Source: an uncultured Saprospiraceae bacterium
GTDB lineage: Bacteria > Bacteroidota > Bacteroidia > Chitinophagales > Saprospiraceae
Direction: 5' to 3'
Assembly: GCA_938041445.1 (NCBI GenBank)
Contig: CALISO010000002.1
Coordinates: 1-52,239, forward strand
Length of the DNA: 52,239 nucleotides
Shown here: in pieces, positions 17,738-25,736 of the stretch
How the letters are laid out: each line of letters starts with the position of its first letter
Position numbering within the stretch: position 1 is the stretch's first letter
Notes under the pieces: generated by a model
The model's input: the letters and a program-made list of their open reading frames with translations, nothing else
The model's database searches: none
What the model was told of the DNA's origin: nothing
Program-made: the position numbers and the translations under genes

Positions 17738-17862
17738 AGACTTTACTGAGGACAAAAAACTAACTAACTATTTTAAGGTCTGGAAATTTTAAGAAAAAAT
17801 GTCCTTCTGCGTTGGGAAGCATATATGTCGTAAACCAATAACGAACTGCCTCAGTAAAGTCT
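17738..17862. repeat. 14-base perfect inverted repeat around a 97-base core
   Basis: The left arm AGACTTTACTGAGG (17738-17751) pairs exactly with the right arm CCTCAGTAAAGTCT (17849-17862). In a plus-strand RNA the stem grows by a G-U and a G-C pair. The core is AT-rich and has no open frame of note. It could be a long-range RNA stem or the ends of a very short MITE-like element; no target-site duplication is obvious. Confidence 0.6.
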
Positions 17863-18069
17863 TCCAATCAATTTTGCGAAATCTTCCACGGATGCATTCA
17901 TCTCTGTGGTCTTTGAAAAAAAAAAATCTAGGGTGTCAGTCATTTCTTCAAAGTGATTTTTAATTACTAATAACCAACTGATGATACAAATATGACACTT
18001 AGATTGCTCAAGAACATCAAGGGATACACCGAATCTAGTTTCTAAGGGAATACCCCTATTTTTTAACAT
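17851..18069 (-). CDS. Possible small protein of 72 residues
   Basis: The frame encodes MLKNRGIPLETRFGVSLD through to VEDFAKLIGRLY. Its composition is protein-like: mixed hydrophobic and charged residues, a stretch CHICIISWLLVI and a helical, acidic C-terminal half. It is divergent from the response regulator (57 bases between starts) and a strong minus-strand terminator lies about 200 bases beyond its stop, which favours transcription. Against it: no recognised family, an 11-base homopolymer inside it (coding FFFSK), the stop lies in the inverted repeat, and chance frames of this size are common. Treat it as a hypothetical candidate. Confidence 0.35.
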   Translation of the reverse strand: MLKNRGIPLETRFGVSLDVLEQSKCHICIISWLLVIKNHFEEMTDTLDFFFSKTTEMNASVEDFAKLIGRLY

Positions 18070-18083
18070 TATTTGAGAGTAAC

Positions 18084-18097
18084 TTCGTAATAACGAA
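18084..18097. promoter_or_regulatory. Palindromic site upstream of the response regulator
   Basis: TTCGT-AATA-ACGAA, perfect 5-base arms, 30 bases upstream of the regulator ATG and 15 bases upstream of the small minus-strand frame. Its position suits an operator read by the NarL-type regulator or another dimeric factor. It is short enough to occur by chance. Confidence 0.3.
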
Positions 18098-18126
18098 ATG
18101 TATGAGTTTAACTAAAACCTACACCT

Positions 18127-18777
18127 ATGATAAGAGTATTGATAGCTGACGATCACAAAATGTTCGTAGATGGGATAGAATCTATCCTGAAGCCAGAAGA
18201 TGGAATCGAAGTAGTTGCAAAATGTTACAATGGTGGTCAAGTAGAAAAATTAGTGGAAGAGCACAATGTCGATCTGTTGTTGCTAGATGTCAACTTACCT
18301 GGGATGAATGGAATAGAAGTCTGCAAGCGTATGCAGGAGTTAAAGTCTGAAGTGAAGATTATTGCAATCTCTATGTTCAATGAAGAGAGCTATGTCTCCG
18401 AAATATTGAGCAATGGTGCTTCTGGTTATGTTCTTAAGAATACAGGTAGGGAAGAGCTACTTAAGGCAGTTAAGAATGTGCATGCGGGATTAAGTTACTT
18501 CAGTGAAGAGGTCAAGGCAACTATTATGAAAGGACTGATGGGGCAAAACAAAAAGAAGGAATCAGCTAAAGCATTCTTTCCGAAAGTTTCCAAAAGAGAA
18601 AAGGAAGTCTTAGCTCTTATCATAGATGAACATACAACTCAAGAAATCGCCAACAAGTTATTCATCTCTCTCAAAACTGTTGAATCTCACAGATCAAGTT
18701 TGCTCAATAAATTGAATGCGAGAAATACTGCAGGTCTAGTCAGAATTGCAATCGAAAACAAAATCTTAGCGGAGTAA
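18127..18777 (+). CDS. NarL/LuxR-type response regulator
   Basis: 216 residues. The receiver domain (1-120) opens with VLIADDHKMF and carries the phospho-acceptor Asp54 in LLLLDVNLPGMNG and the conserved Lys in GYVLKNTG. A linker (SAKAFFPKVSKREKE) leads into the LuxR-type helix-turn-helix (about 150-212; EVLALIIDEHTTQEIANKLF, KTVESHRSSLLNKLNARN). It should bind DNA as a dimer when phosphorylated. The HisKA_3 kinase at 15682-17469 is of the class that pairs with NarL regulators and lies divergently 657 bases away, so they are most likely a pair. A shared terminator separates it from the OmpA gene downstream. Confidence 0.95.
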   Translation: MIRVLIADDHKMFVDGIESILKPEDGIEVVAKCYNGGQVEKLVEEHNVDLLLLDVNLPGMNGIEVCKRMQELKSEVKIIAISMFNEESYVSEILSNGASGYVLKNTGREELLKAVKNVHAGLSYFSEEVKATIMKGLMGQNKKKESAKAFFPKVSKREKEVLALIIDEHTTQEIANKLFISLKTVESHRSSLLNKLNARNTAGLVRIAIENKILAE

Positions 18778-18820
18778 GGATTTAAACTTTCCTTGTTTCA
18801 TAGTGATGTGAGTACCATTT

Positions 18821-18858
18821 AAAAAAGGCCTTGCAAATAAATTGCAAGACCTTTTTTA
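18821..18858. terminator. Bidirectional terminator
   Basis: AAAAAAGG-C-CTTGCAA, loop ATAAA, TTGCAAG-A-CCTTTTTT: a 16-base stem with a single C/A mismatch, A-run before and T-run after. It lies between the convergent regulator (+) and the OmpA-type gene (-) and can serve both. Confidence 0.85.
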
Positions 18859-18885
18859 ATCTGTGTACTATACGTATTCAGTTCT

Positions 18886-20697
18886 CTATTCCTTAATTTC
18901 AAGTATTTTCATCTCTACACGTTGATTACGTTTACGTCCAGCGGCAGTGTTATTTGAAGCTATTGGGTCCTTCTTGCCATATCCTTTATATGAGATACGA
19001 TCTTTTGGTATACCTCTTCTGATAAGATACTCAGTTACTGATTTTGCTCTAGCTGATGATAAATTATCACAGTATTCGTCCGGCGGGATATTATTCGTGT
19101 GACCACCAATTTCAATAATCAATTGATCATTATCAGTCAAAAAGACGAATATGTCTTCAAGTGCATCTATAGATTTGCCTTTCACAGCACTACTATCTGC
19201 TTCGAAGTAGAGGTTGTCTATTCGGAGTTTTTCGCCAACTGCGAGATTAGCATTTCTGAGACTTTTCATTTCAGACTGCTTTGAAACATTGATTTTGTGC
19301 TCAACGGTACAATTATTTGCATCAGTAATGTTGATATAGTGGAACCCAAAATTTAATCTCGAAGCACTGGTCCCAGTCTCACCATTATCCCACTCAATTG
19401 TGTATGGTGCTAGTCCTCCTGTGACCGTAATATCACATTTTCCATCCTTACTATTAGCGCTACTTGCTTTTATGATATTGGTAATCTGGACTTCTATAGG
19501 AAGTGCATCTTCTACTGTAACAATAGTAGATGCAGAAGTTCCTCTAGCATCTACAACATTTACTTGATACTTACCTGGTTTTAATCCTGAAGGATTATCT
19601 CCTTTGACATATGCTGGAGACCAAGTGTACTGATATGGCTCAAGACCACCACTTGCCGCCACCTTGACCTTTGCACTTCCTTGACCCTCACAGAGAATAT
19701 TTTCCTCGACGATACTAGTCAATAAGAGTGTTTCTCTTTTTTCTGGATCTTTTGTGATTTTGTAAAGACCTGAATTTTCAGTTCCTAACCAAATGTCACC
19801 CTTTCGATCAGCTTCAAGAGATAGACATCGTTGACTAGCCATTCCTAATATGTCAGAATATTGAATAGTCTCATCTGTGTATGGATTAAACTTCACTAAT
19901 ACATCACTAGCGATGTAGATATTCCCTTCAATGTCAACTGTAAGGTCATTAATATTACCCTTATATAGTCCTTGATTTAGCCCTACGTCACTCCATCTGT
20001 CATCAGTAGCATTGATATTCCACATCTTCTCGTCAGAGATTAGCCAAACGCCTTCTTTGTTTTCAGTTGCAGCGATGTAATTGAATGATGTATCCCAGAT
20101 TTTCGACCACCCCTTGGTAGAACTTTTCTTGTACATCACACCTTTTTTGCTACCTACCCAAAGTCTATTCTTAGAATCTGTGAAAAGAAAATTGATGATA
20201 TCTGATTCTAACTTTGAATTTTTAGCATTGACAAATTCTACCAAAGTATTTTTTCTTAAATCAAATACCAAGATTCCATCATTAGTGGCAACGTACATAT
20301 TTTCTCCATGCTTCTCGATATCATTGATCGTGATGCTTTCATTAGTAAGAGGATTATAGCTATCTACTTGAAAGATTTTTTCATCATTGACATACAGAAT
20401 GTTATTGCTAAATCCTGAAAGTACCGTGCTTTTTTCTGTAACTTTCAATGACTTGGCATCACCTTTTAATAGTTCAGTGATTTCTTGATCATTTTGACTA
20501 TTGAATTTTTTGATGCCACTTCTACTTGCTACATAGACATAGTCATTGACGATCTCAATATCGGATATCCTGTCGCCTGAACTGATACTTTCTACACGTT
20601 GAAGAGTGAGAATATCATTGTCTATCTCCATTTGGGTAAAGGCAATATTTGATAGAAATAGCCATAAGAGGATAATTATAAATCTAGTATGCTTCAT
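18886..20697 (-). CDS. Beta-propeller / SprB-repeat / OmpA fusion protein
   Basis: 603 residues. Signal peptide (to about 21, NIAFTQ). Residues about 25-325 are propeller blades like those of two-component regulator sensor domains (YVASRSGIKKFNS, MYVATNDGILVFDLRKN, LWVGSKKGVMYKK, IWLGTENSGLYKI). Then come two SprB-type repeats (about 335-480): SGGLEPYQYTWSP, LKPGKYQVNVVDARG, TGGLAPYTIEWDNGE, HYINITDANNC. An OmpA-like peptidoglycan-binding domain closes it (about 490-603; IGGHTNNIPPDEY, SSARAKSVTEYL, GYGKKDPIASNN, KRNQRVEM). The blades usually sit in front of histidine kinases; here they are tied to the cell wall instead. It lies next to the two-component genes. Function is unknown; an envelope-anchored binding protein is likely. 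Confidence 0.87.
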   Translation of the reverse strand: MKHTRFIIILLWLFLSNIAFTQMEIDNDILTLQRVESISSGDRISDIEIVNDYVYVASRSGIKKFNSQNDQEITELLKGDAKSLKVTEKSTVLSGFSNNILYVNDEKIFQVDSYNPLTNESITINDIEKHGENMYVATNDGILVFDLRKNTLVEFVNAKNSKLESDIINFLFTDSKNRLWVGSKKGVMYKKSSTKGWSKIWDTSFNYIAATENKEGVWLISDEKMWNINATDDRWSDVGLNQGLYKGNINDLTVDIEGNIYIASDVLVKFNPYTDETIQYSDILGMASQRCLSLEADRKGDIWLGTENSGLYKITKDPEKRETLLLTSIVEENILCEGQGSAKVKVAASGGLEPYQYTWSPAYVKGDNPSGLKPGKYQVNVVDARGTSASTIVTVEDALPIEVQITNIIKASSANSKDGKCDITVTGGLAPYTIEWDNGETGTSASRLNFGFHYINITDANNCTVEHKINVSKQSEMKSLRNANLAVGEKLRIDNLYFEADSSAVKGKSIDALEDIFVFLTDNDQLIIEIGGHTNNIPPDEYCDNLSSARAKSVTEYLIRRGIPKDRISYKGYGKKDPIASNNTAAGRKRNQRVEMKILEIKE

Positions 20698-20849
20698 ATT
20701 GTTGATTATGTGTAGATGGACGTCTATAGTTCATTTACATTTTATTGACGCTTATAGAACAGAATTGTAACGCATTTCAACGTTATAAATCTGTTATTTC
20801 ATAAACAATTTTTTCATAAAGTGATGGTAGATGACTCAACCTTTACTAT

Positions 20850-21410
20850 CTAGTTTCTACCTAACCAACCTAAAATCTCAATATTGTCGATATAGTATCG
20901 ACCTAGCATCTTCTTCATTGGGTAAGTAATTCTAGATTTTGTCCCATAGTTTTGTTGGACTATTTCTACAGAATTATTTGTGACTTTACTAATGATTCCG
21001 ATATGTCCATACACATTAATACCTTTGGTCTTGAAGACGATAATATTCTCAACTTTTGGTTTTGCAGTGTTGCCATTTCTATATTGATACAAACCACGTT
21101 TAGGGTTGTACGCCACATCATTGATGTTTGACTGATCAAAAAAGTCAACCGCATGACCATAAGAGTAAGGCATTTTGTGGTCAAACCTTTCGTAGTAGTA
21201 GCGTTTTATGAATTCAACACACTGATATTTGAGTCCGAGATTATACCCATCTGTAGTGATATTTCGTCCATAGACCTTGTCAAATGGCCCATTATAATAG
21301 ACTTCTACACCATTGAGAACATCAATTACTGAACCTACTCCAGGTCTATCTGCTGTAAAAGATGTAGCTGTTATGAATATGAGAACAATGACTAATAAGT
21401 GGTTTTTCAT
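20850..21410 (-). CDS. Secreted CHAP-domain amidase/peptidase
   Basis: 186 residues with a signal peptide (to about 20, ATSFTADRP). The CHAP pattern is present: catalytic Cys in LKYQCVEFIKRYY, His in YGHIGIISKV and a polar residue in EIVQQNYG. CHAP enzymes cut peptidoglycan amide bonds or, in glutathionylspermidine amidase, related substrates. The region before the Cys (ITTDGYNLGLKYQ) resembles the trypanothione-synthetase-amidase type of CHAP protein as well, so the substrate is open. It stands alone on minus, 152 bases upstream of the propeller-OmpA gene; both may act on the wall. Confidence 0.75.
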   Translation of the reverse strand: MKNHLLVIVLIFITATSFTADRPGVGSVIDVLNGVEVYYNGPFDKVYGRNITTDGYNLGLKYQCVEFIKRYYYERFDHKMPYSYGHAVDFFDQSNINDVAYNPKRGLYQYRNGNTAKPKVENIIVFKTKGINVYGHIGIISKVTNNSVEIVQQNYGTKSRITYPMKKMLGRYYIDNIEILGWLGRN

Positions 21411-21554
21411 TGCGTTGTTGATTATATATTACAATACTACGATTTTATCATGCTACTTTACTCATAATATGCGGTTAAAGGTTTGCAAACATCATCACAA
21501 AATTTTGATAGCATTCTTTAGATGCATTAATAAATGTTGCGGTCTAATTTGCCG

Positions 21555-21562
21555 TATATTTG
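21555..21562 (+). promoter_or_regulatory. Putative -7 box of the ffh operon
   Basis: TATATTTG matches TAnnTTTG, 49 bases before the ffh ATG. A TTG lies at 21537-21539 but the 15-base spacing is short. Confidence 0.4.
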
Positions 21563-21611
21563 AAGTCAAAGTTTATTATCAATTGTAGAAAGGATTAAAC
21601 CCCATTTATAA

Positions 21612-22949
21612 ATGTTTGAAAGTTTAAATGAGAAGCTTGATTTAGCGTTCAAGAATCTAAGTGGTGACGGAAAGTTAACCGAGATTAATATCGCTCAATC
21701 GATTAAGGAAATCAGAAGAGCCTTAGTAGGAGCAGATGTCAATTACAAGATCGCTAAGGAATTTACCGATAAAGTTAAGGATGAAGCACTTGGTACACAG
21801 AACATTTTAAAGGCTGTCAAACCAGGTGAGTTGATGACTAAGATAGTCATGGACGAAATGATTGAGTTGATGGGCGGTCAGTCTGTCGGCATCAATATTA
21901 AAGCTAAGCCAGGAGTTATCCTTATCTCAGGTCTTCAAGGTAGTGGTAAGACCACATTTACTGGTAAGCTTGCAAAATATCTCAAAGAAAAGAAGAAGAA
22001 AAAGGTACTTGTCACAGCTTGTGATGTTTATAGACCAGCTGCCATTAATCAATTGTCAGTGCTTGCAGAGCAAGTAGGTGTTAGCATCTACAAGGAAGAA
22101 GAGAATAAGAATCCTGTGGAGATCGCTGAGAACGCAGTAGTACACGCCGATCAGAATGGCTACGATGTTGTCATTGTAGATACAGCTGGACGATTATCAG
22201 TAGATGAGGAGATGATGACTGAGATTGCTAATGTAAAGGAAGCAATACAGCCTACTGAGACTTTGTTCGTTGTTGATTCTATGACTGGTCAGGATGCTGT
22301 CAATACTGCTGCAGCCTTTGATGATCGAATTGACTTTGATGGGGTAGTGCTGACCAAGCTAGATGGTGATACAAGGGGTGGAGCTGCGCTTTCGGTAAAA
22401 TATACAGTAGGTAAGCCTATCAAATTTATCAGTACTGGAGAGAAGCTAGATACCATTGATGTGTTCCACCCAGAGCGGATGGCACAGAGGATTCTTGGGA
22501 TGGGTGATATCGTAAGTTTTGTAGAAAGAGCTCAAGAGCAATTTGACGAAAAAGAAGCGAAGAAACTCGAGAAAAAAATCCGAAAGAACAAGTTCGACTT
22601 CAATGACTTCCTTAGCCAACTTAGTCAAATCAGAAAGATGGGTGATTTAAAAAGCCTCATTGGTATGATCCCTGGTATGAGTAAGATGACAAAAAATCTC
22701 GATATTGACGATTCAGCTTTTGGCAAAGTAGAATCTATTATCTTATCAATGACACCCGAAGAACGATCCAATCCTGAACTTCTGAATATGAGTCGCAAAA
22801 AGCGAATCGCTAGAGGCTGTGGACGGAATATCCACGAGGTAAATATGTTCATGAAGCAATTTGATCAAATGCGTAAGATGATGCATATGATGAGCAAGGG
22901 TAAGGGTATGGATCAATTAATGAATGGTTTTCCAGGAATGAAAGGATAA
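21612..22949 (+). CDS. ffh: Signal recognition particle GTPase Ffh
   Basis: 445 residues, normal for Ffh. N domain about 1-95, G domain about 96-300 with GLQGSGKTTFTGKLA (G1), DVYRPAAINQL, DTAGRLSVDEEM (G3), TKLDGDTRGGAALS (G4) and GEKLDTIDVFHPERMAQRILGMGD, then the Met-rich M domain (about 310-440; KMMHMMSKGKGMD, IPGMSKM) that binds signal sequences and 4.5S RNA. It targets nascent membrane and secreted proteins to SecYEG. It is followed after 10 bases by a small secreted protein gene. Confidence 0.97.
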   Translation: MFESLNEKLDLAFKNLSGDGKLTEINIAQSIKEIRRALVGADVNYKIAKEFTDKVKDEALGTQNILKAVKPGELMTKIVMDEMIELMGGQSVGINIKAKPGVILISGLQGSGKTTFTGKLAKYLKEKKKKKVLVTACDVYRPAAINQLSVLAEQVGVSIYKEEENKNPVEIAENAVVHADQNGYDVVIVDTAGRLSVDEEMMTEIANVKEAIQPTETLFVVDSMTGQDAVNTAAAFDDRIDFDGVVLTKLDGDTRGGAALSVKYTVGKPIKFISTGEKLDTIDVFHPERMAQRILGMGDIVSFVERAQEQFDEKEAKKLEKKIRKNKFDFNDFLSQLSQIRKMGDLKSLIGMIPGMSKMTKNLDIDDSAFGKVESIILSMTPEERSNPELLNMSRKKRIARGCGRNIHEVNMFMKQFDQMRKMMHMMSKGKGMDQLMNGFPGMKG

Positions 22950-22959
22950 ATTATAATCA

Positions 22960-23256
22960 ATGACTTTACCAAAGATATTGATAATCGTAAGCGTTATTCT
23001 ACTAGGGTACAGTATGACTTGCGCAGGACAATACCTTAAGGTAGAAGAGTCAACTATCAAAATAGAAGAATTAATTCCGTCTTCTAAGTCTTATCAATTG
23101 TATTCTAATCCTGACTTGCATCTTGCAGATAGGTTACCACACTTAGGATATATGTGTGTACTGGAAAATCGACAAGACAGGATCAAGAAAAAAAATATGA
23201 CCTATAGAATGAGACTTGGCAATCTTGACTACGTCAACAAGCTTGAAGGCAAATAA
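22960..23256 (+). CDS. Small secreted protein, unknown
   Basis: 98 residues. Signal peptide of about 23 residues (LIIVSVILLGYSMTCAGQ), then a mature part of about 75 residues with SSKSYQLYSNPDLHLADRLP and a basic stretch RQDRIKKKN. I do not recognise a family. It begins 10 bases after ffh and is followed 29 bases later by a lipoprotein gene on the same strand. A single Cys remains in the mature part (LGYMCVLEN). Codon use and the good signal peptide make it a likely real gene. Confidence 0.7.
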   Translation: MTLPKILIIVSVILLGYSMTCAGQYLKVEESTIKIEELIPSSKSYQLYSNPDLHLADRLPHLGYMCVLENRQDRIKKKNMTYRMRLGNLDYVNKLEGK

Positions 23257-23285
23257 CACAAAATTATTCACGATAATACAATACT

Positions 23286-23861
23286 ATGATACCGTTCAAC
23301 AGAAATACATCAATCCTTTGGGTCATTATTTCAATATTAGCAGTCACCTTGATCATGCAGTCTTGTGGTGATGAAGATGATGGAATTAGAGGTTGTACTG
23401 ACCCAGAATCAACAAATTTCGATGCCTTAGCTGAAGTTGATGATGAATCGTGTATGTATAATTCTGATAGATTTTTTGGAATATATCTAGGAGCTTTAGA
23501 TTGCGAGGAGAATGCACTAATAGAGTTATCTAATGATAGTACAACACTTGAAATCACTCAAGGAGTCTATAGTACTAGAGATAGTGTAACATTAACTATT
23601 TCTGCAGGGCCTAATTTCCCACCACTTTCTGTAGCTGGATCTATCACAGATAACACACTGAGAGTGGATGATACGATAAGTGGTATTCCTTTTCCAGTAT
23701 TAGGAGAGATTGTATTTCTTGATGTATCAACAGATGCAACAGTGCAGCTGGCAGAGAATAATCAATTGCTCTCAGGACCACTGACACTAAATGCGATTTT
23801 ATCCGAATCTGGTGCTGACTTTATCACTAGTGATTGTAACTATTCTGGTGTGAAGCAGTAA
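23286..23861 (+). CDS. Lipoprotein with GCTDPxxxNFD motif
   Basis: 191 residues. A lipoprotein signal ends at LIMQSCGDED. Just after it is RGCTDPESTNFDALAEVDDESCMY, a version of the short Cys-flanked motif (GCTDPxAxNYxxxAxxDDGSC) that appears in many Bacteroidota surface proteins, often in tandem. The rest (about 60-190) is beta-type sequence with NALIELSNDSTTLEI and GISGIPFPVLGEIVF-like turns, plus a final Cys (SDCNYSG). An outer-membrane lipoprotein is inferred; function is unknown. It is probably the end of the ffh transcript; the convergent bshB1 follows within 22 bases and I see no terminator. Confidence 0.8.
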   Translation: MIPFNRNTSILWVIISILAVTLIMQSCGDEDDGIRGCTDPESTNFDALAEVDDESCMYNSDRFFGIYLGALDCEENALIELSNDSTTLEITQGVYSTRDSVTLTISAGPNFPPLSVAGSITDNTLRVDDTISGIPFPVLGEIVFLDVSTDATVQLAENNQLLSGPLTLNAILSESGADFITSDCNYSGVKQ

Positions 23862-23882
23862 TGTCTTAGACTTATTTCAATC

Positions 23883-24617
23883 TTATAACGTGTCAAACAG
23901 ATCATTCACCTTCATATAGGTGTCATAGGTGAATCCTTCTCCGAAGGTAGCGCCTATCTCTCTACCATAGACTCTTGCTTTTCCTTCTATAAAATCAAAG
24001 AAGTCCTTAGAAGAAATTGGAGTAGAAGGCTCTTGTGAGTTAGGATCAAAGAACTGGGAAGTGAATGCCATAATCGCAGCTTTCTTCAATTCTATTGTTT
24101 CTGTTATGTCAATTACAAAATCTGGATCAAGTGTATAGTCTTGGATGTAATGAAATACACGCTTAGGTCGATGAGCTAATTGTGGGTTGCCTTCCGTATC
24201 TGTGGTTTCAATCTTTGATAAGCCTGATAGAAAGCACGCTTGCCTTACTAATTTAGCCGCTCTGCTATGATCTGGATGCCGATCTCTTATGGCATTAGCT
24301 AGTACAATGTCTGGTTGACATGCTCTTATCACATTGATAATCGCATTGAGAGTTTTATCTTCTATGGCGAAGTATCCATCCCTCATACCTAAGTTGACTC
24401 TAAATGTTGCCTTACTCAACTCTGCTGAAGCTAATGCTTCTTGTAATCTGAGTTCCTTGTTACCTCGGGTACCCAATTCTCCACCTGTCAAATCTGCAAT
24501 ACCAAATGTATAGCCCATCTTCTGATGTTTGGCAAGTGTACCTATACATCCAAGTTCTACGTCATCGGGATGTACTCCGATACCGAGTATATCTACTTTG
24601 CAGGGTATTTCTTTCAT
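23883..24617 (-). CDS. bshB1: Bacillithiol biosynthesis deacetylase BshB1
   Basis: 244 residues. The LmbE/PIG-L zinc site is visible: HPDDVELGCIGTLA near the N-terminus and RDRHPDHSRAAKL in the middle. DLTGGELGTRGN, NLGMRDGYF and the C-terminal YGREIGATFGEGF fit BshB1, which removes the acetyl group from N-acetylglucosaminyl malate on the way to bacillithiol, a low-molecular thiol. It starts 12 bases after the fabH stop, so fabH-bshB1 form one unit. The other bacillithiol genes (bshA, bshC) are not in the window. Confidence 0.92.
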   Translation of the reverse strand: MKEIPCKVDILGIGVHPDDVELGCIGTLAKHQKMGYTFGIADLTGGELGTRGNKELRLQEALASAELSKATFRVNLGMRDGYFAIEDKTLNAIINVIRACQPDIVLANAIRDRHPDHSRAAKLVRQACFLSGLSKIETTDTEGNPQLAHRPKRVFHYIQDYTLDPDFVIDITETIELKKAAIMAFTSQFFDPNSQEPSTPISSKDFFDFIEGKARVYGREIGATFGEGFTYDTYMKVNDLFDTL

Positions 24618-24629
24618 TAAGTTGTATTG

Positions 24630-25685
24630 TTATAGCCTTATTAGCGCTGAGCCCCAAGTGAATCCACTACCAAATGCCGCTATACATAGGAGTTTACCTT
24701 TTTCTAACTTACCTGCTTGATAAGCTTCTGACATAGCTATAGGAATTGATGCTGCCGTAGTATTGCCATACTTTTGAATATTACTGAAGACTTTTTCATC
24801 TGGCAGTCTCAAGGTTTTTTGTACAAATTGGCTTATCCTAAGATTTGCTTGATGCGGGATGAGCAAGTCAATATTTTCTACATTCAGGTTCGTTGCATTC
24901 AATGCTTCATTGATTACTTCTGGGAACTTCTTAATTGCAGTCTTGAAAACTAATTGGCCAGTCATATTTGGGTAAAGACCTTCTTCATACATCTTCTGAG
25001 TAATGAAAACATCACCAGGTTTATCATTCTCCTCATAGCCAAATTGCTCTTTACCTAAGTGATATCCGCCATGACTACCAGGGTTTATCATTGCTAGATG
25101 CTCAGCATGTGTGCCATCACTGTGCAGATGTGTAGTCAGTATACCTTGATCAGGATCATCTGTTGGTTGTAGAATGACTGCACCAGCACCATCGCCAAAG
25201 ATGACAGTTACACCTCTTCCTTTAGTAGAATAATCGAGGCCCATACTATGCATTTCGGCTCCGACCAATAGAATGTTCTTATACATTCCAGATTTGATGA
25301 ATTGGTCAGCTACCGATATTCCATAGACAAATCCTGAACATTGATTACGAATATCGAGGGCTCCTATTTCAGTTTTAGTGATACCGAGTTCCCTCTGTAA
25401 GAGGACTCCGCTGCCAGGGAAGTAGTAGTCTGGGCTCAACGTTGCAAACACTATGAAATCAATGTCTTCAACTTCAATACCGGCGTCTTTACAGGCATTT
25501 CTAGCGGCGTTCGCTGCTAGAGTTGTCGTTGTTTCTTCGTGTTTTTTAGCATATCGACGTTCTTTGATACCTGTCCTCTCTGTAATCCACTCATCACTAG
25601 TATCCATATGCTTTGCAAGATCATCGTTGGTGTATACTGTATCAGGCACATAATGGCCTATACCCACTATTTTGGCATTTGGCAT
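24630..25685 (-). CDS. fabH: Beta-ketoacyl-ACP synthase III
   Basis: 351 residues. The catalytic Cys is in DIRNQCSGFVYGI, His in LLIPHQANLRIS and Asn in QKYGNTTAASIPIAMSEA. N-terminal KIVGIGHYVPDTVYTND and DEWITERTGIKERR and C-terminal FGSGFTWGSALIRL are standard for FabH. It condenses an acyl-CoA with malonyl-ACP to start fatty-acid synthesis. It is slightly longer than E. coli FabH (317). It precedes bshB1 by 12 bases on minus and is not beside plsX or rpmF, unlike in many bacteria. Paralogous KAS III enzymes of other pathways cannot be excluded. Confidence 0.9.
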   Translation of the reverse strand: MPNAKIVGIGHYVPDTVYTNDDLAKHMDTSDEWITERTGIKERRYAKKHEETTTTLAANAARNACKDAGIEVEDIDFIVFATLSPDYYFPGSGVLLQRELGITKTEIGALDIRNQCSGFVYGISVADQFIKSGMYKNILLVGAEMHSMGLDYSTKGRGVTVIFGDGAGAVILQPTDDPDQGILTTHLHSDGTHAEHLAMINPGSHGGYHLGKEQFGYEENDKPGDVFITQKMYEEGLYPNMTGQLVFKTAIKKFPEVINEALNATNLNVENIDLLIPHQANLRISQFVQKTLRLPDEKVFSNIQKYGNTTAASIPIAMSEAYQAGKLEKGKLLCIAAFGSGFTWGSALIRL

Positions 25686-25736
25686 AAGTTTAGATAGTTT
25701 GACTCATTGCAATATACTTAAAAATACAGATTGATA

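Larger units (their letters stand above)
17527..18126. other. Structured spacer between kinase and response-regulator genes
   Basis: This 600-base stretch separates two divergent halves of a presumed two-component system. It holds a strong hairpin with A-run/T-run (17609-17645), a small hairpin (17650-17668), a 14-base inverted repeat with a 97-base interior (17738-17862), a possible 72-codon gene on minus (17851-18069) and a short palindrome (18084-18097). It is AT-rich with an 11-A run near 17917-17927. No known RNA family is recognised. Confidence 0.6.

Noticed and set aside
21313-21588. 91-codon plus-strand frame between the CHAP gene and ffh
   Set aside because: The first third is antisense to the CHAP signal peptide and the rest covers the likely ffh promoter; Cys/Ile/His-rich sequence without a recognisable pattern.
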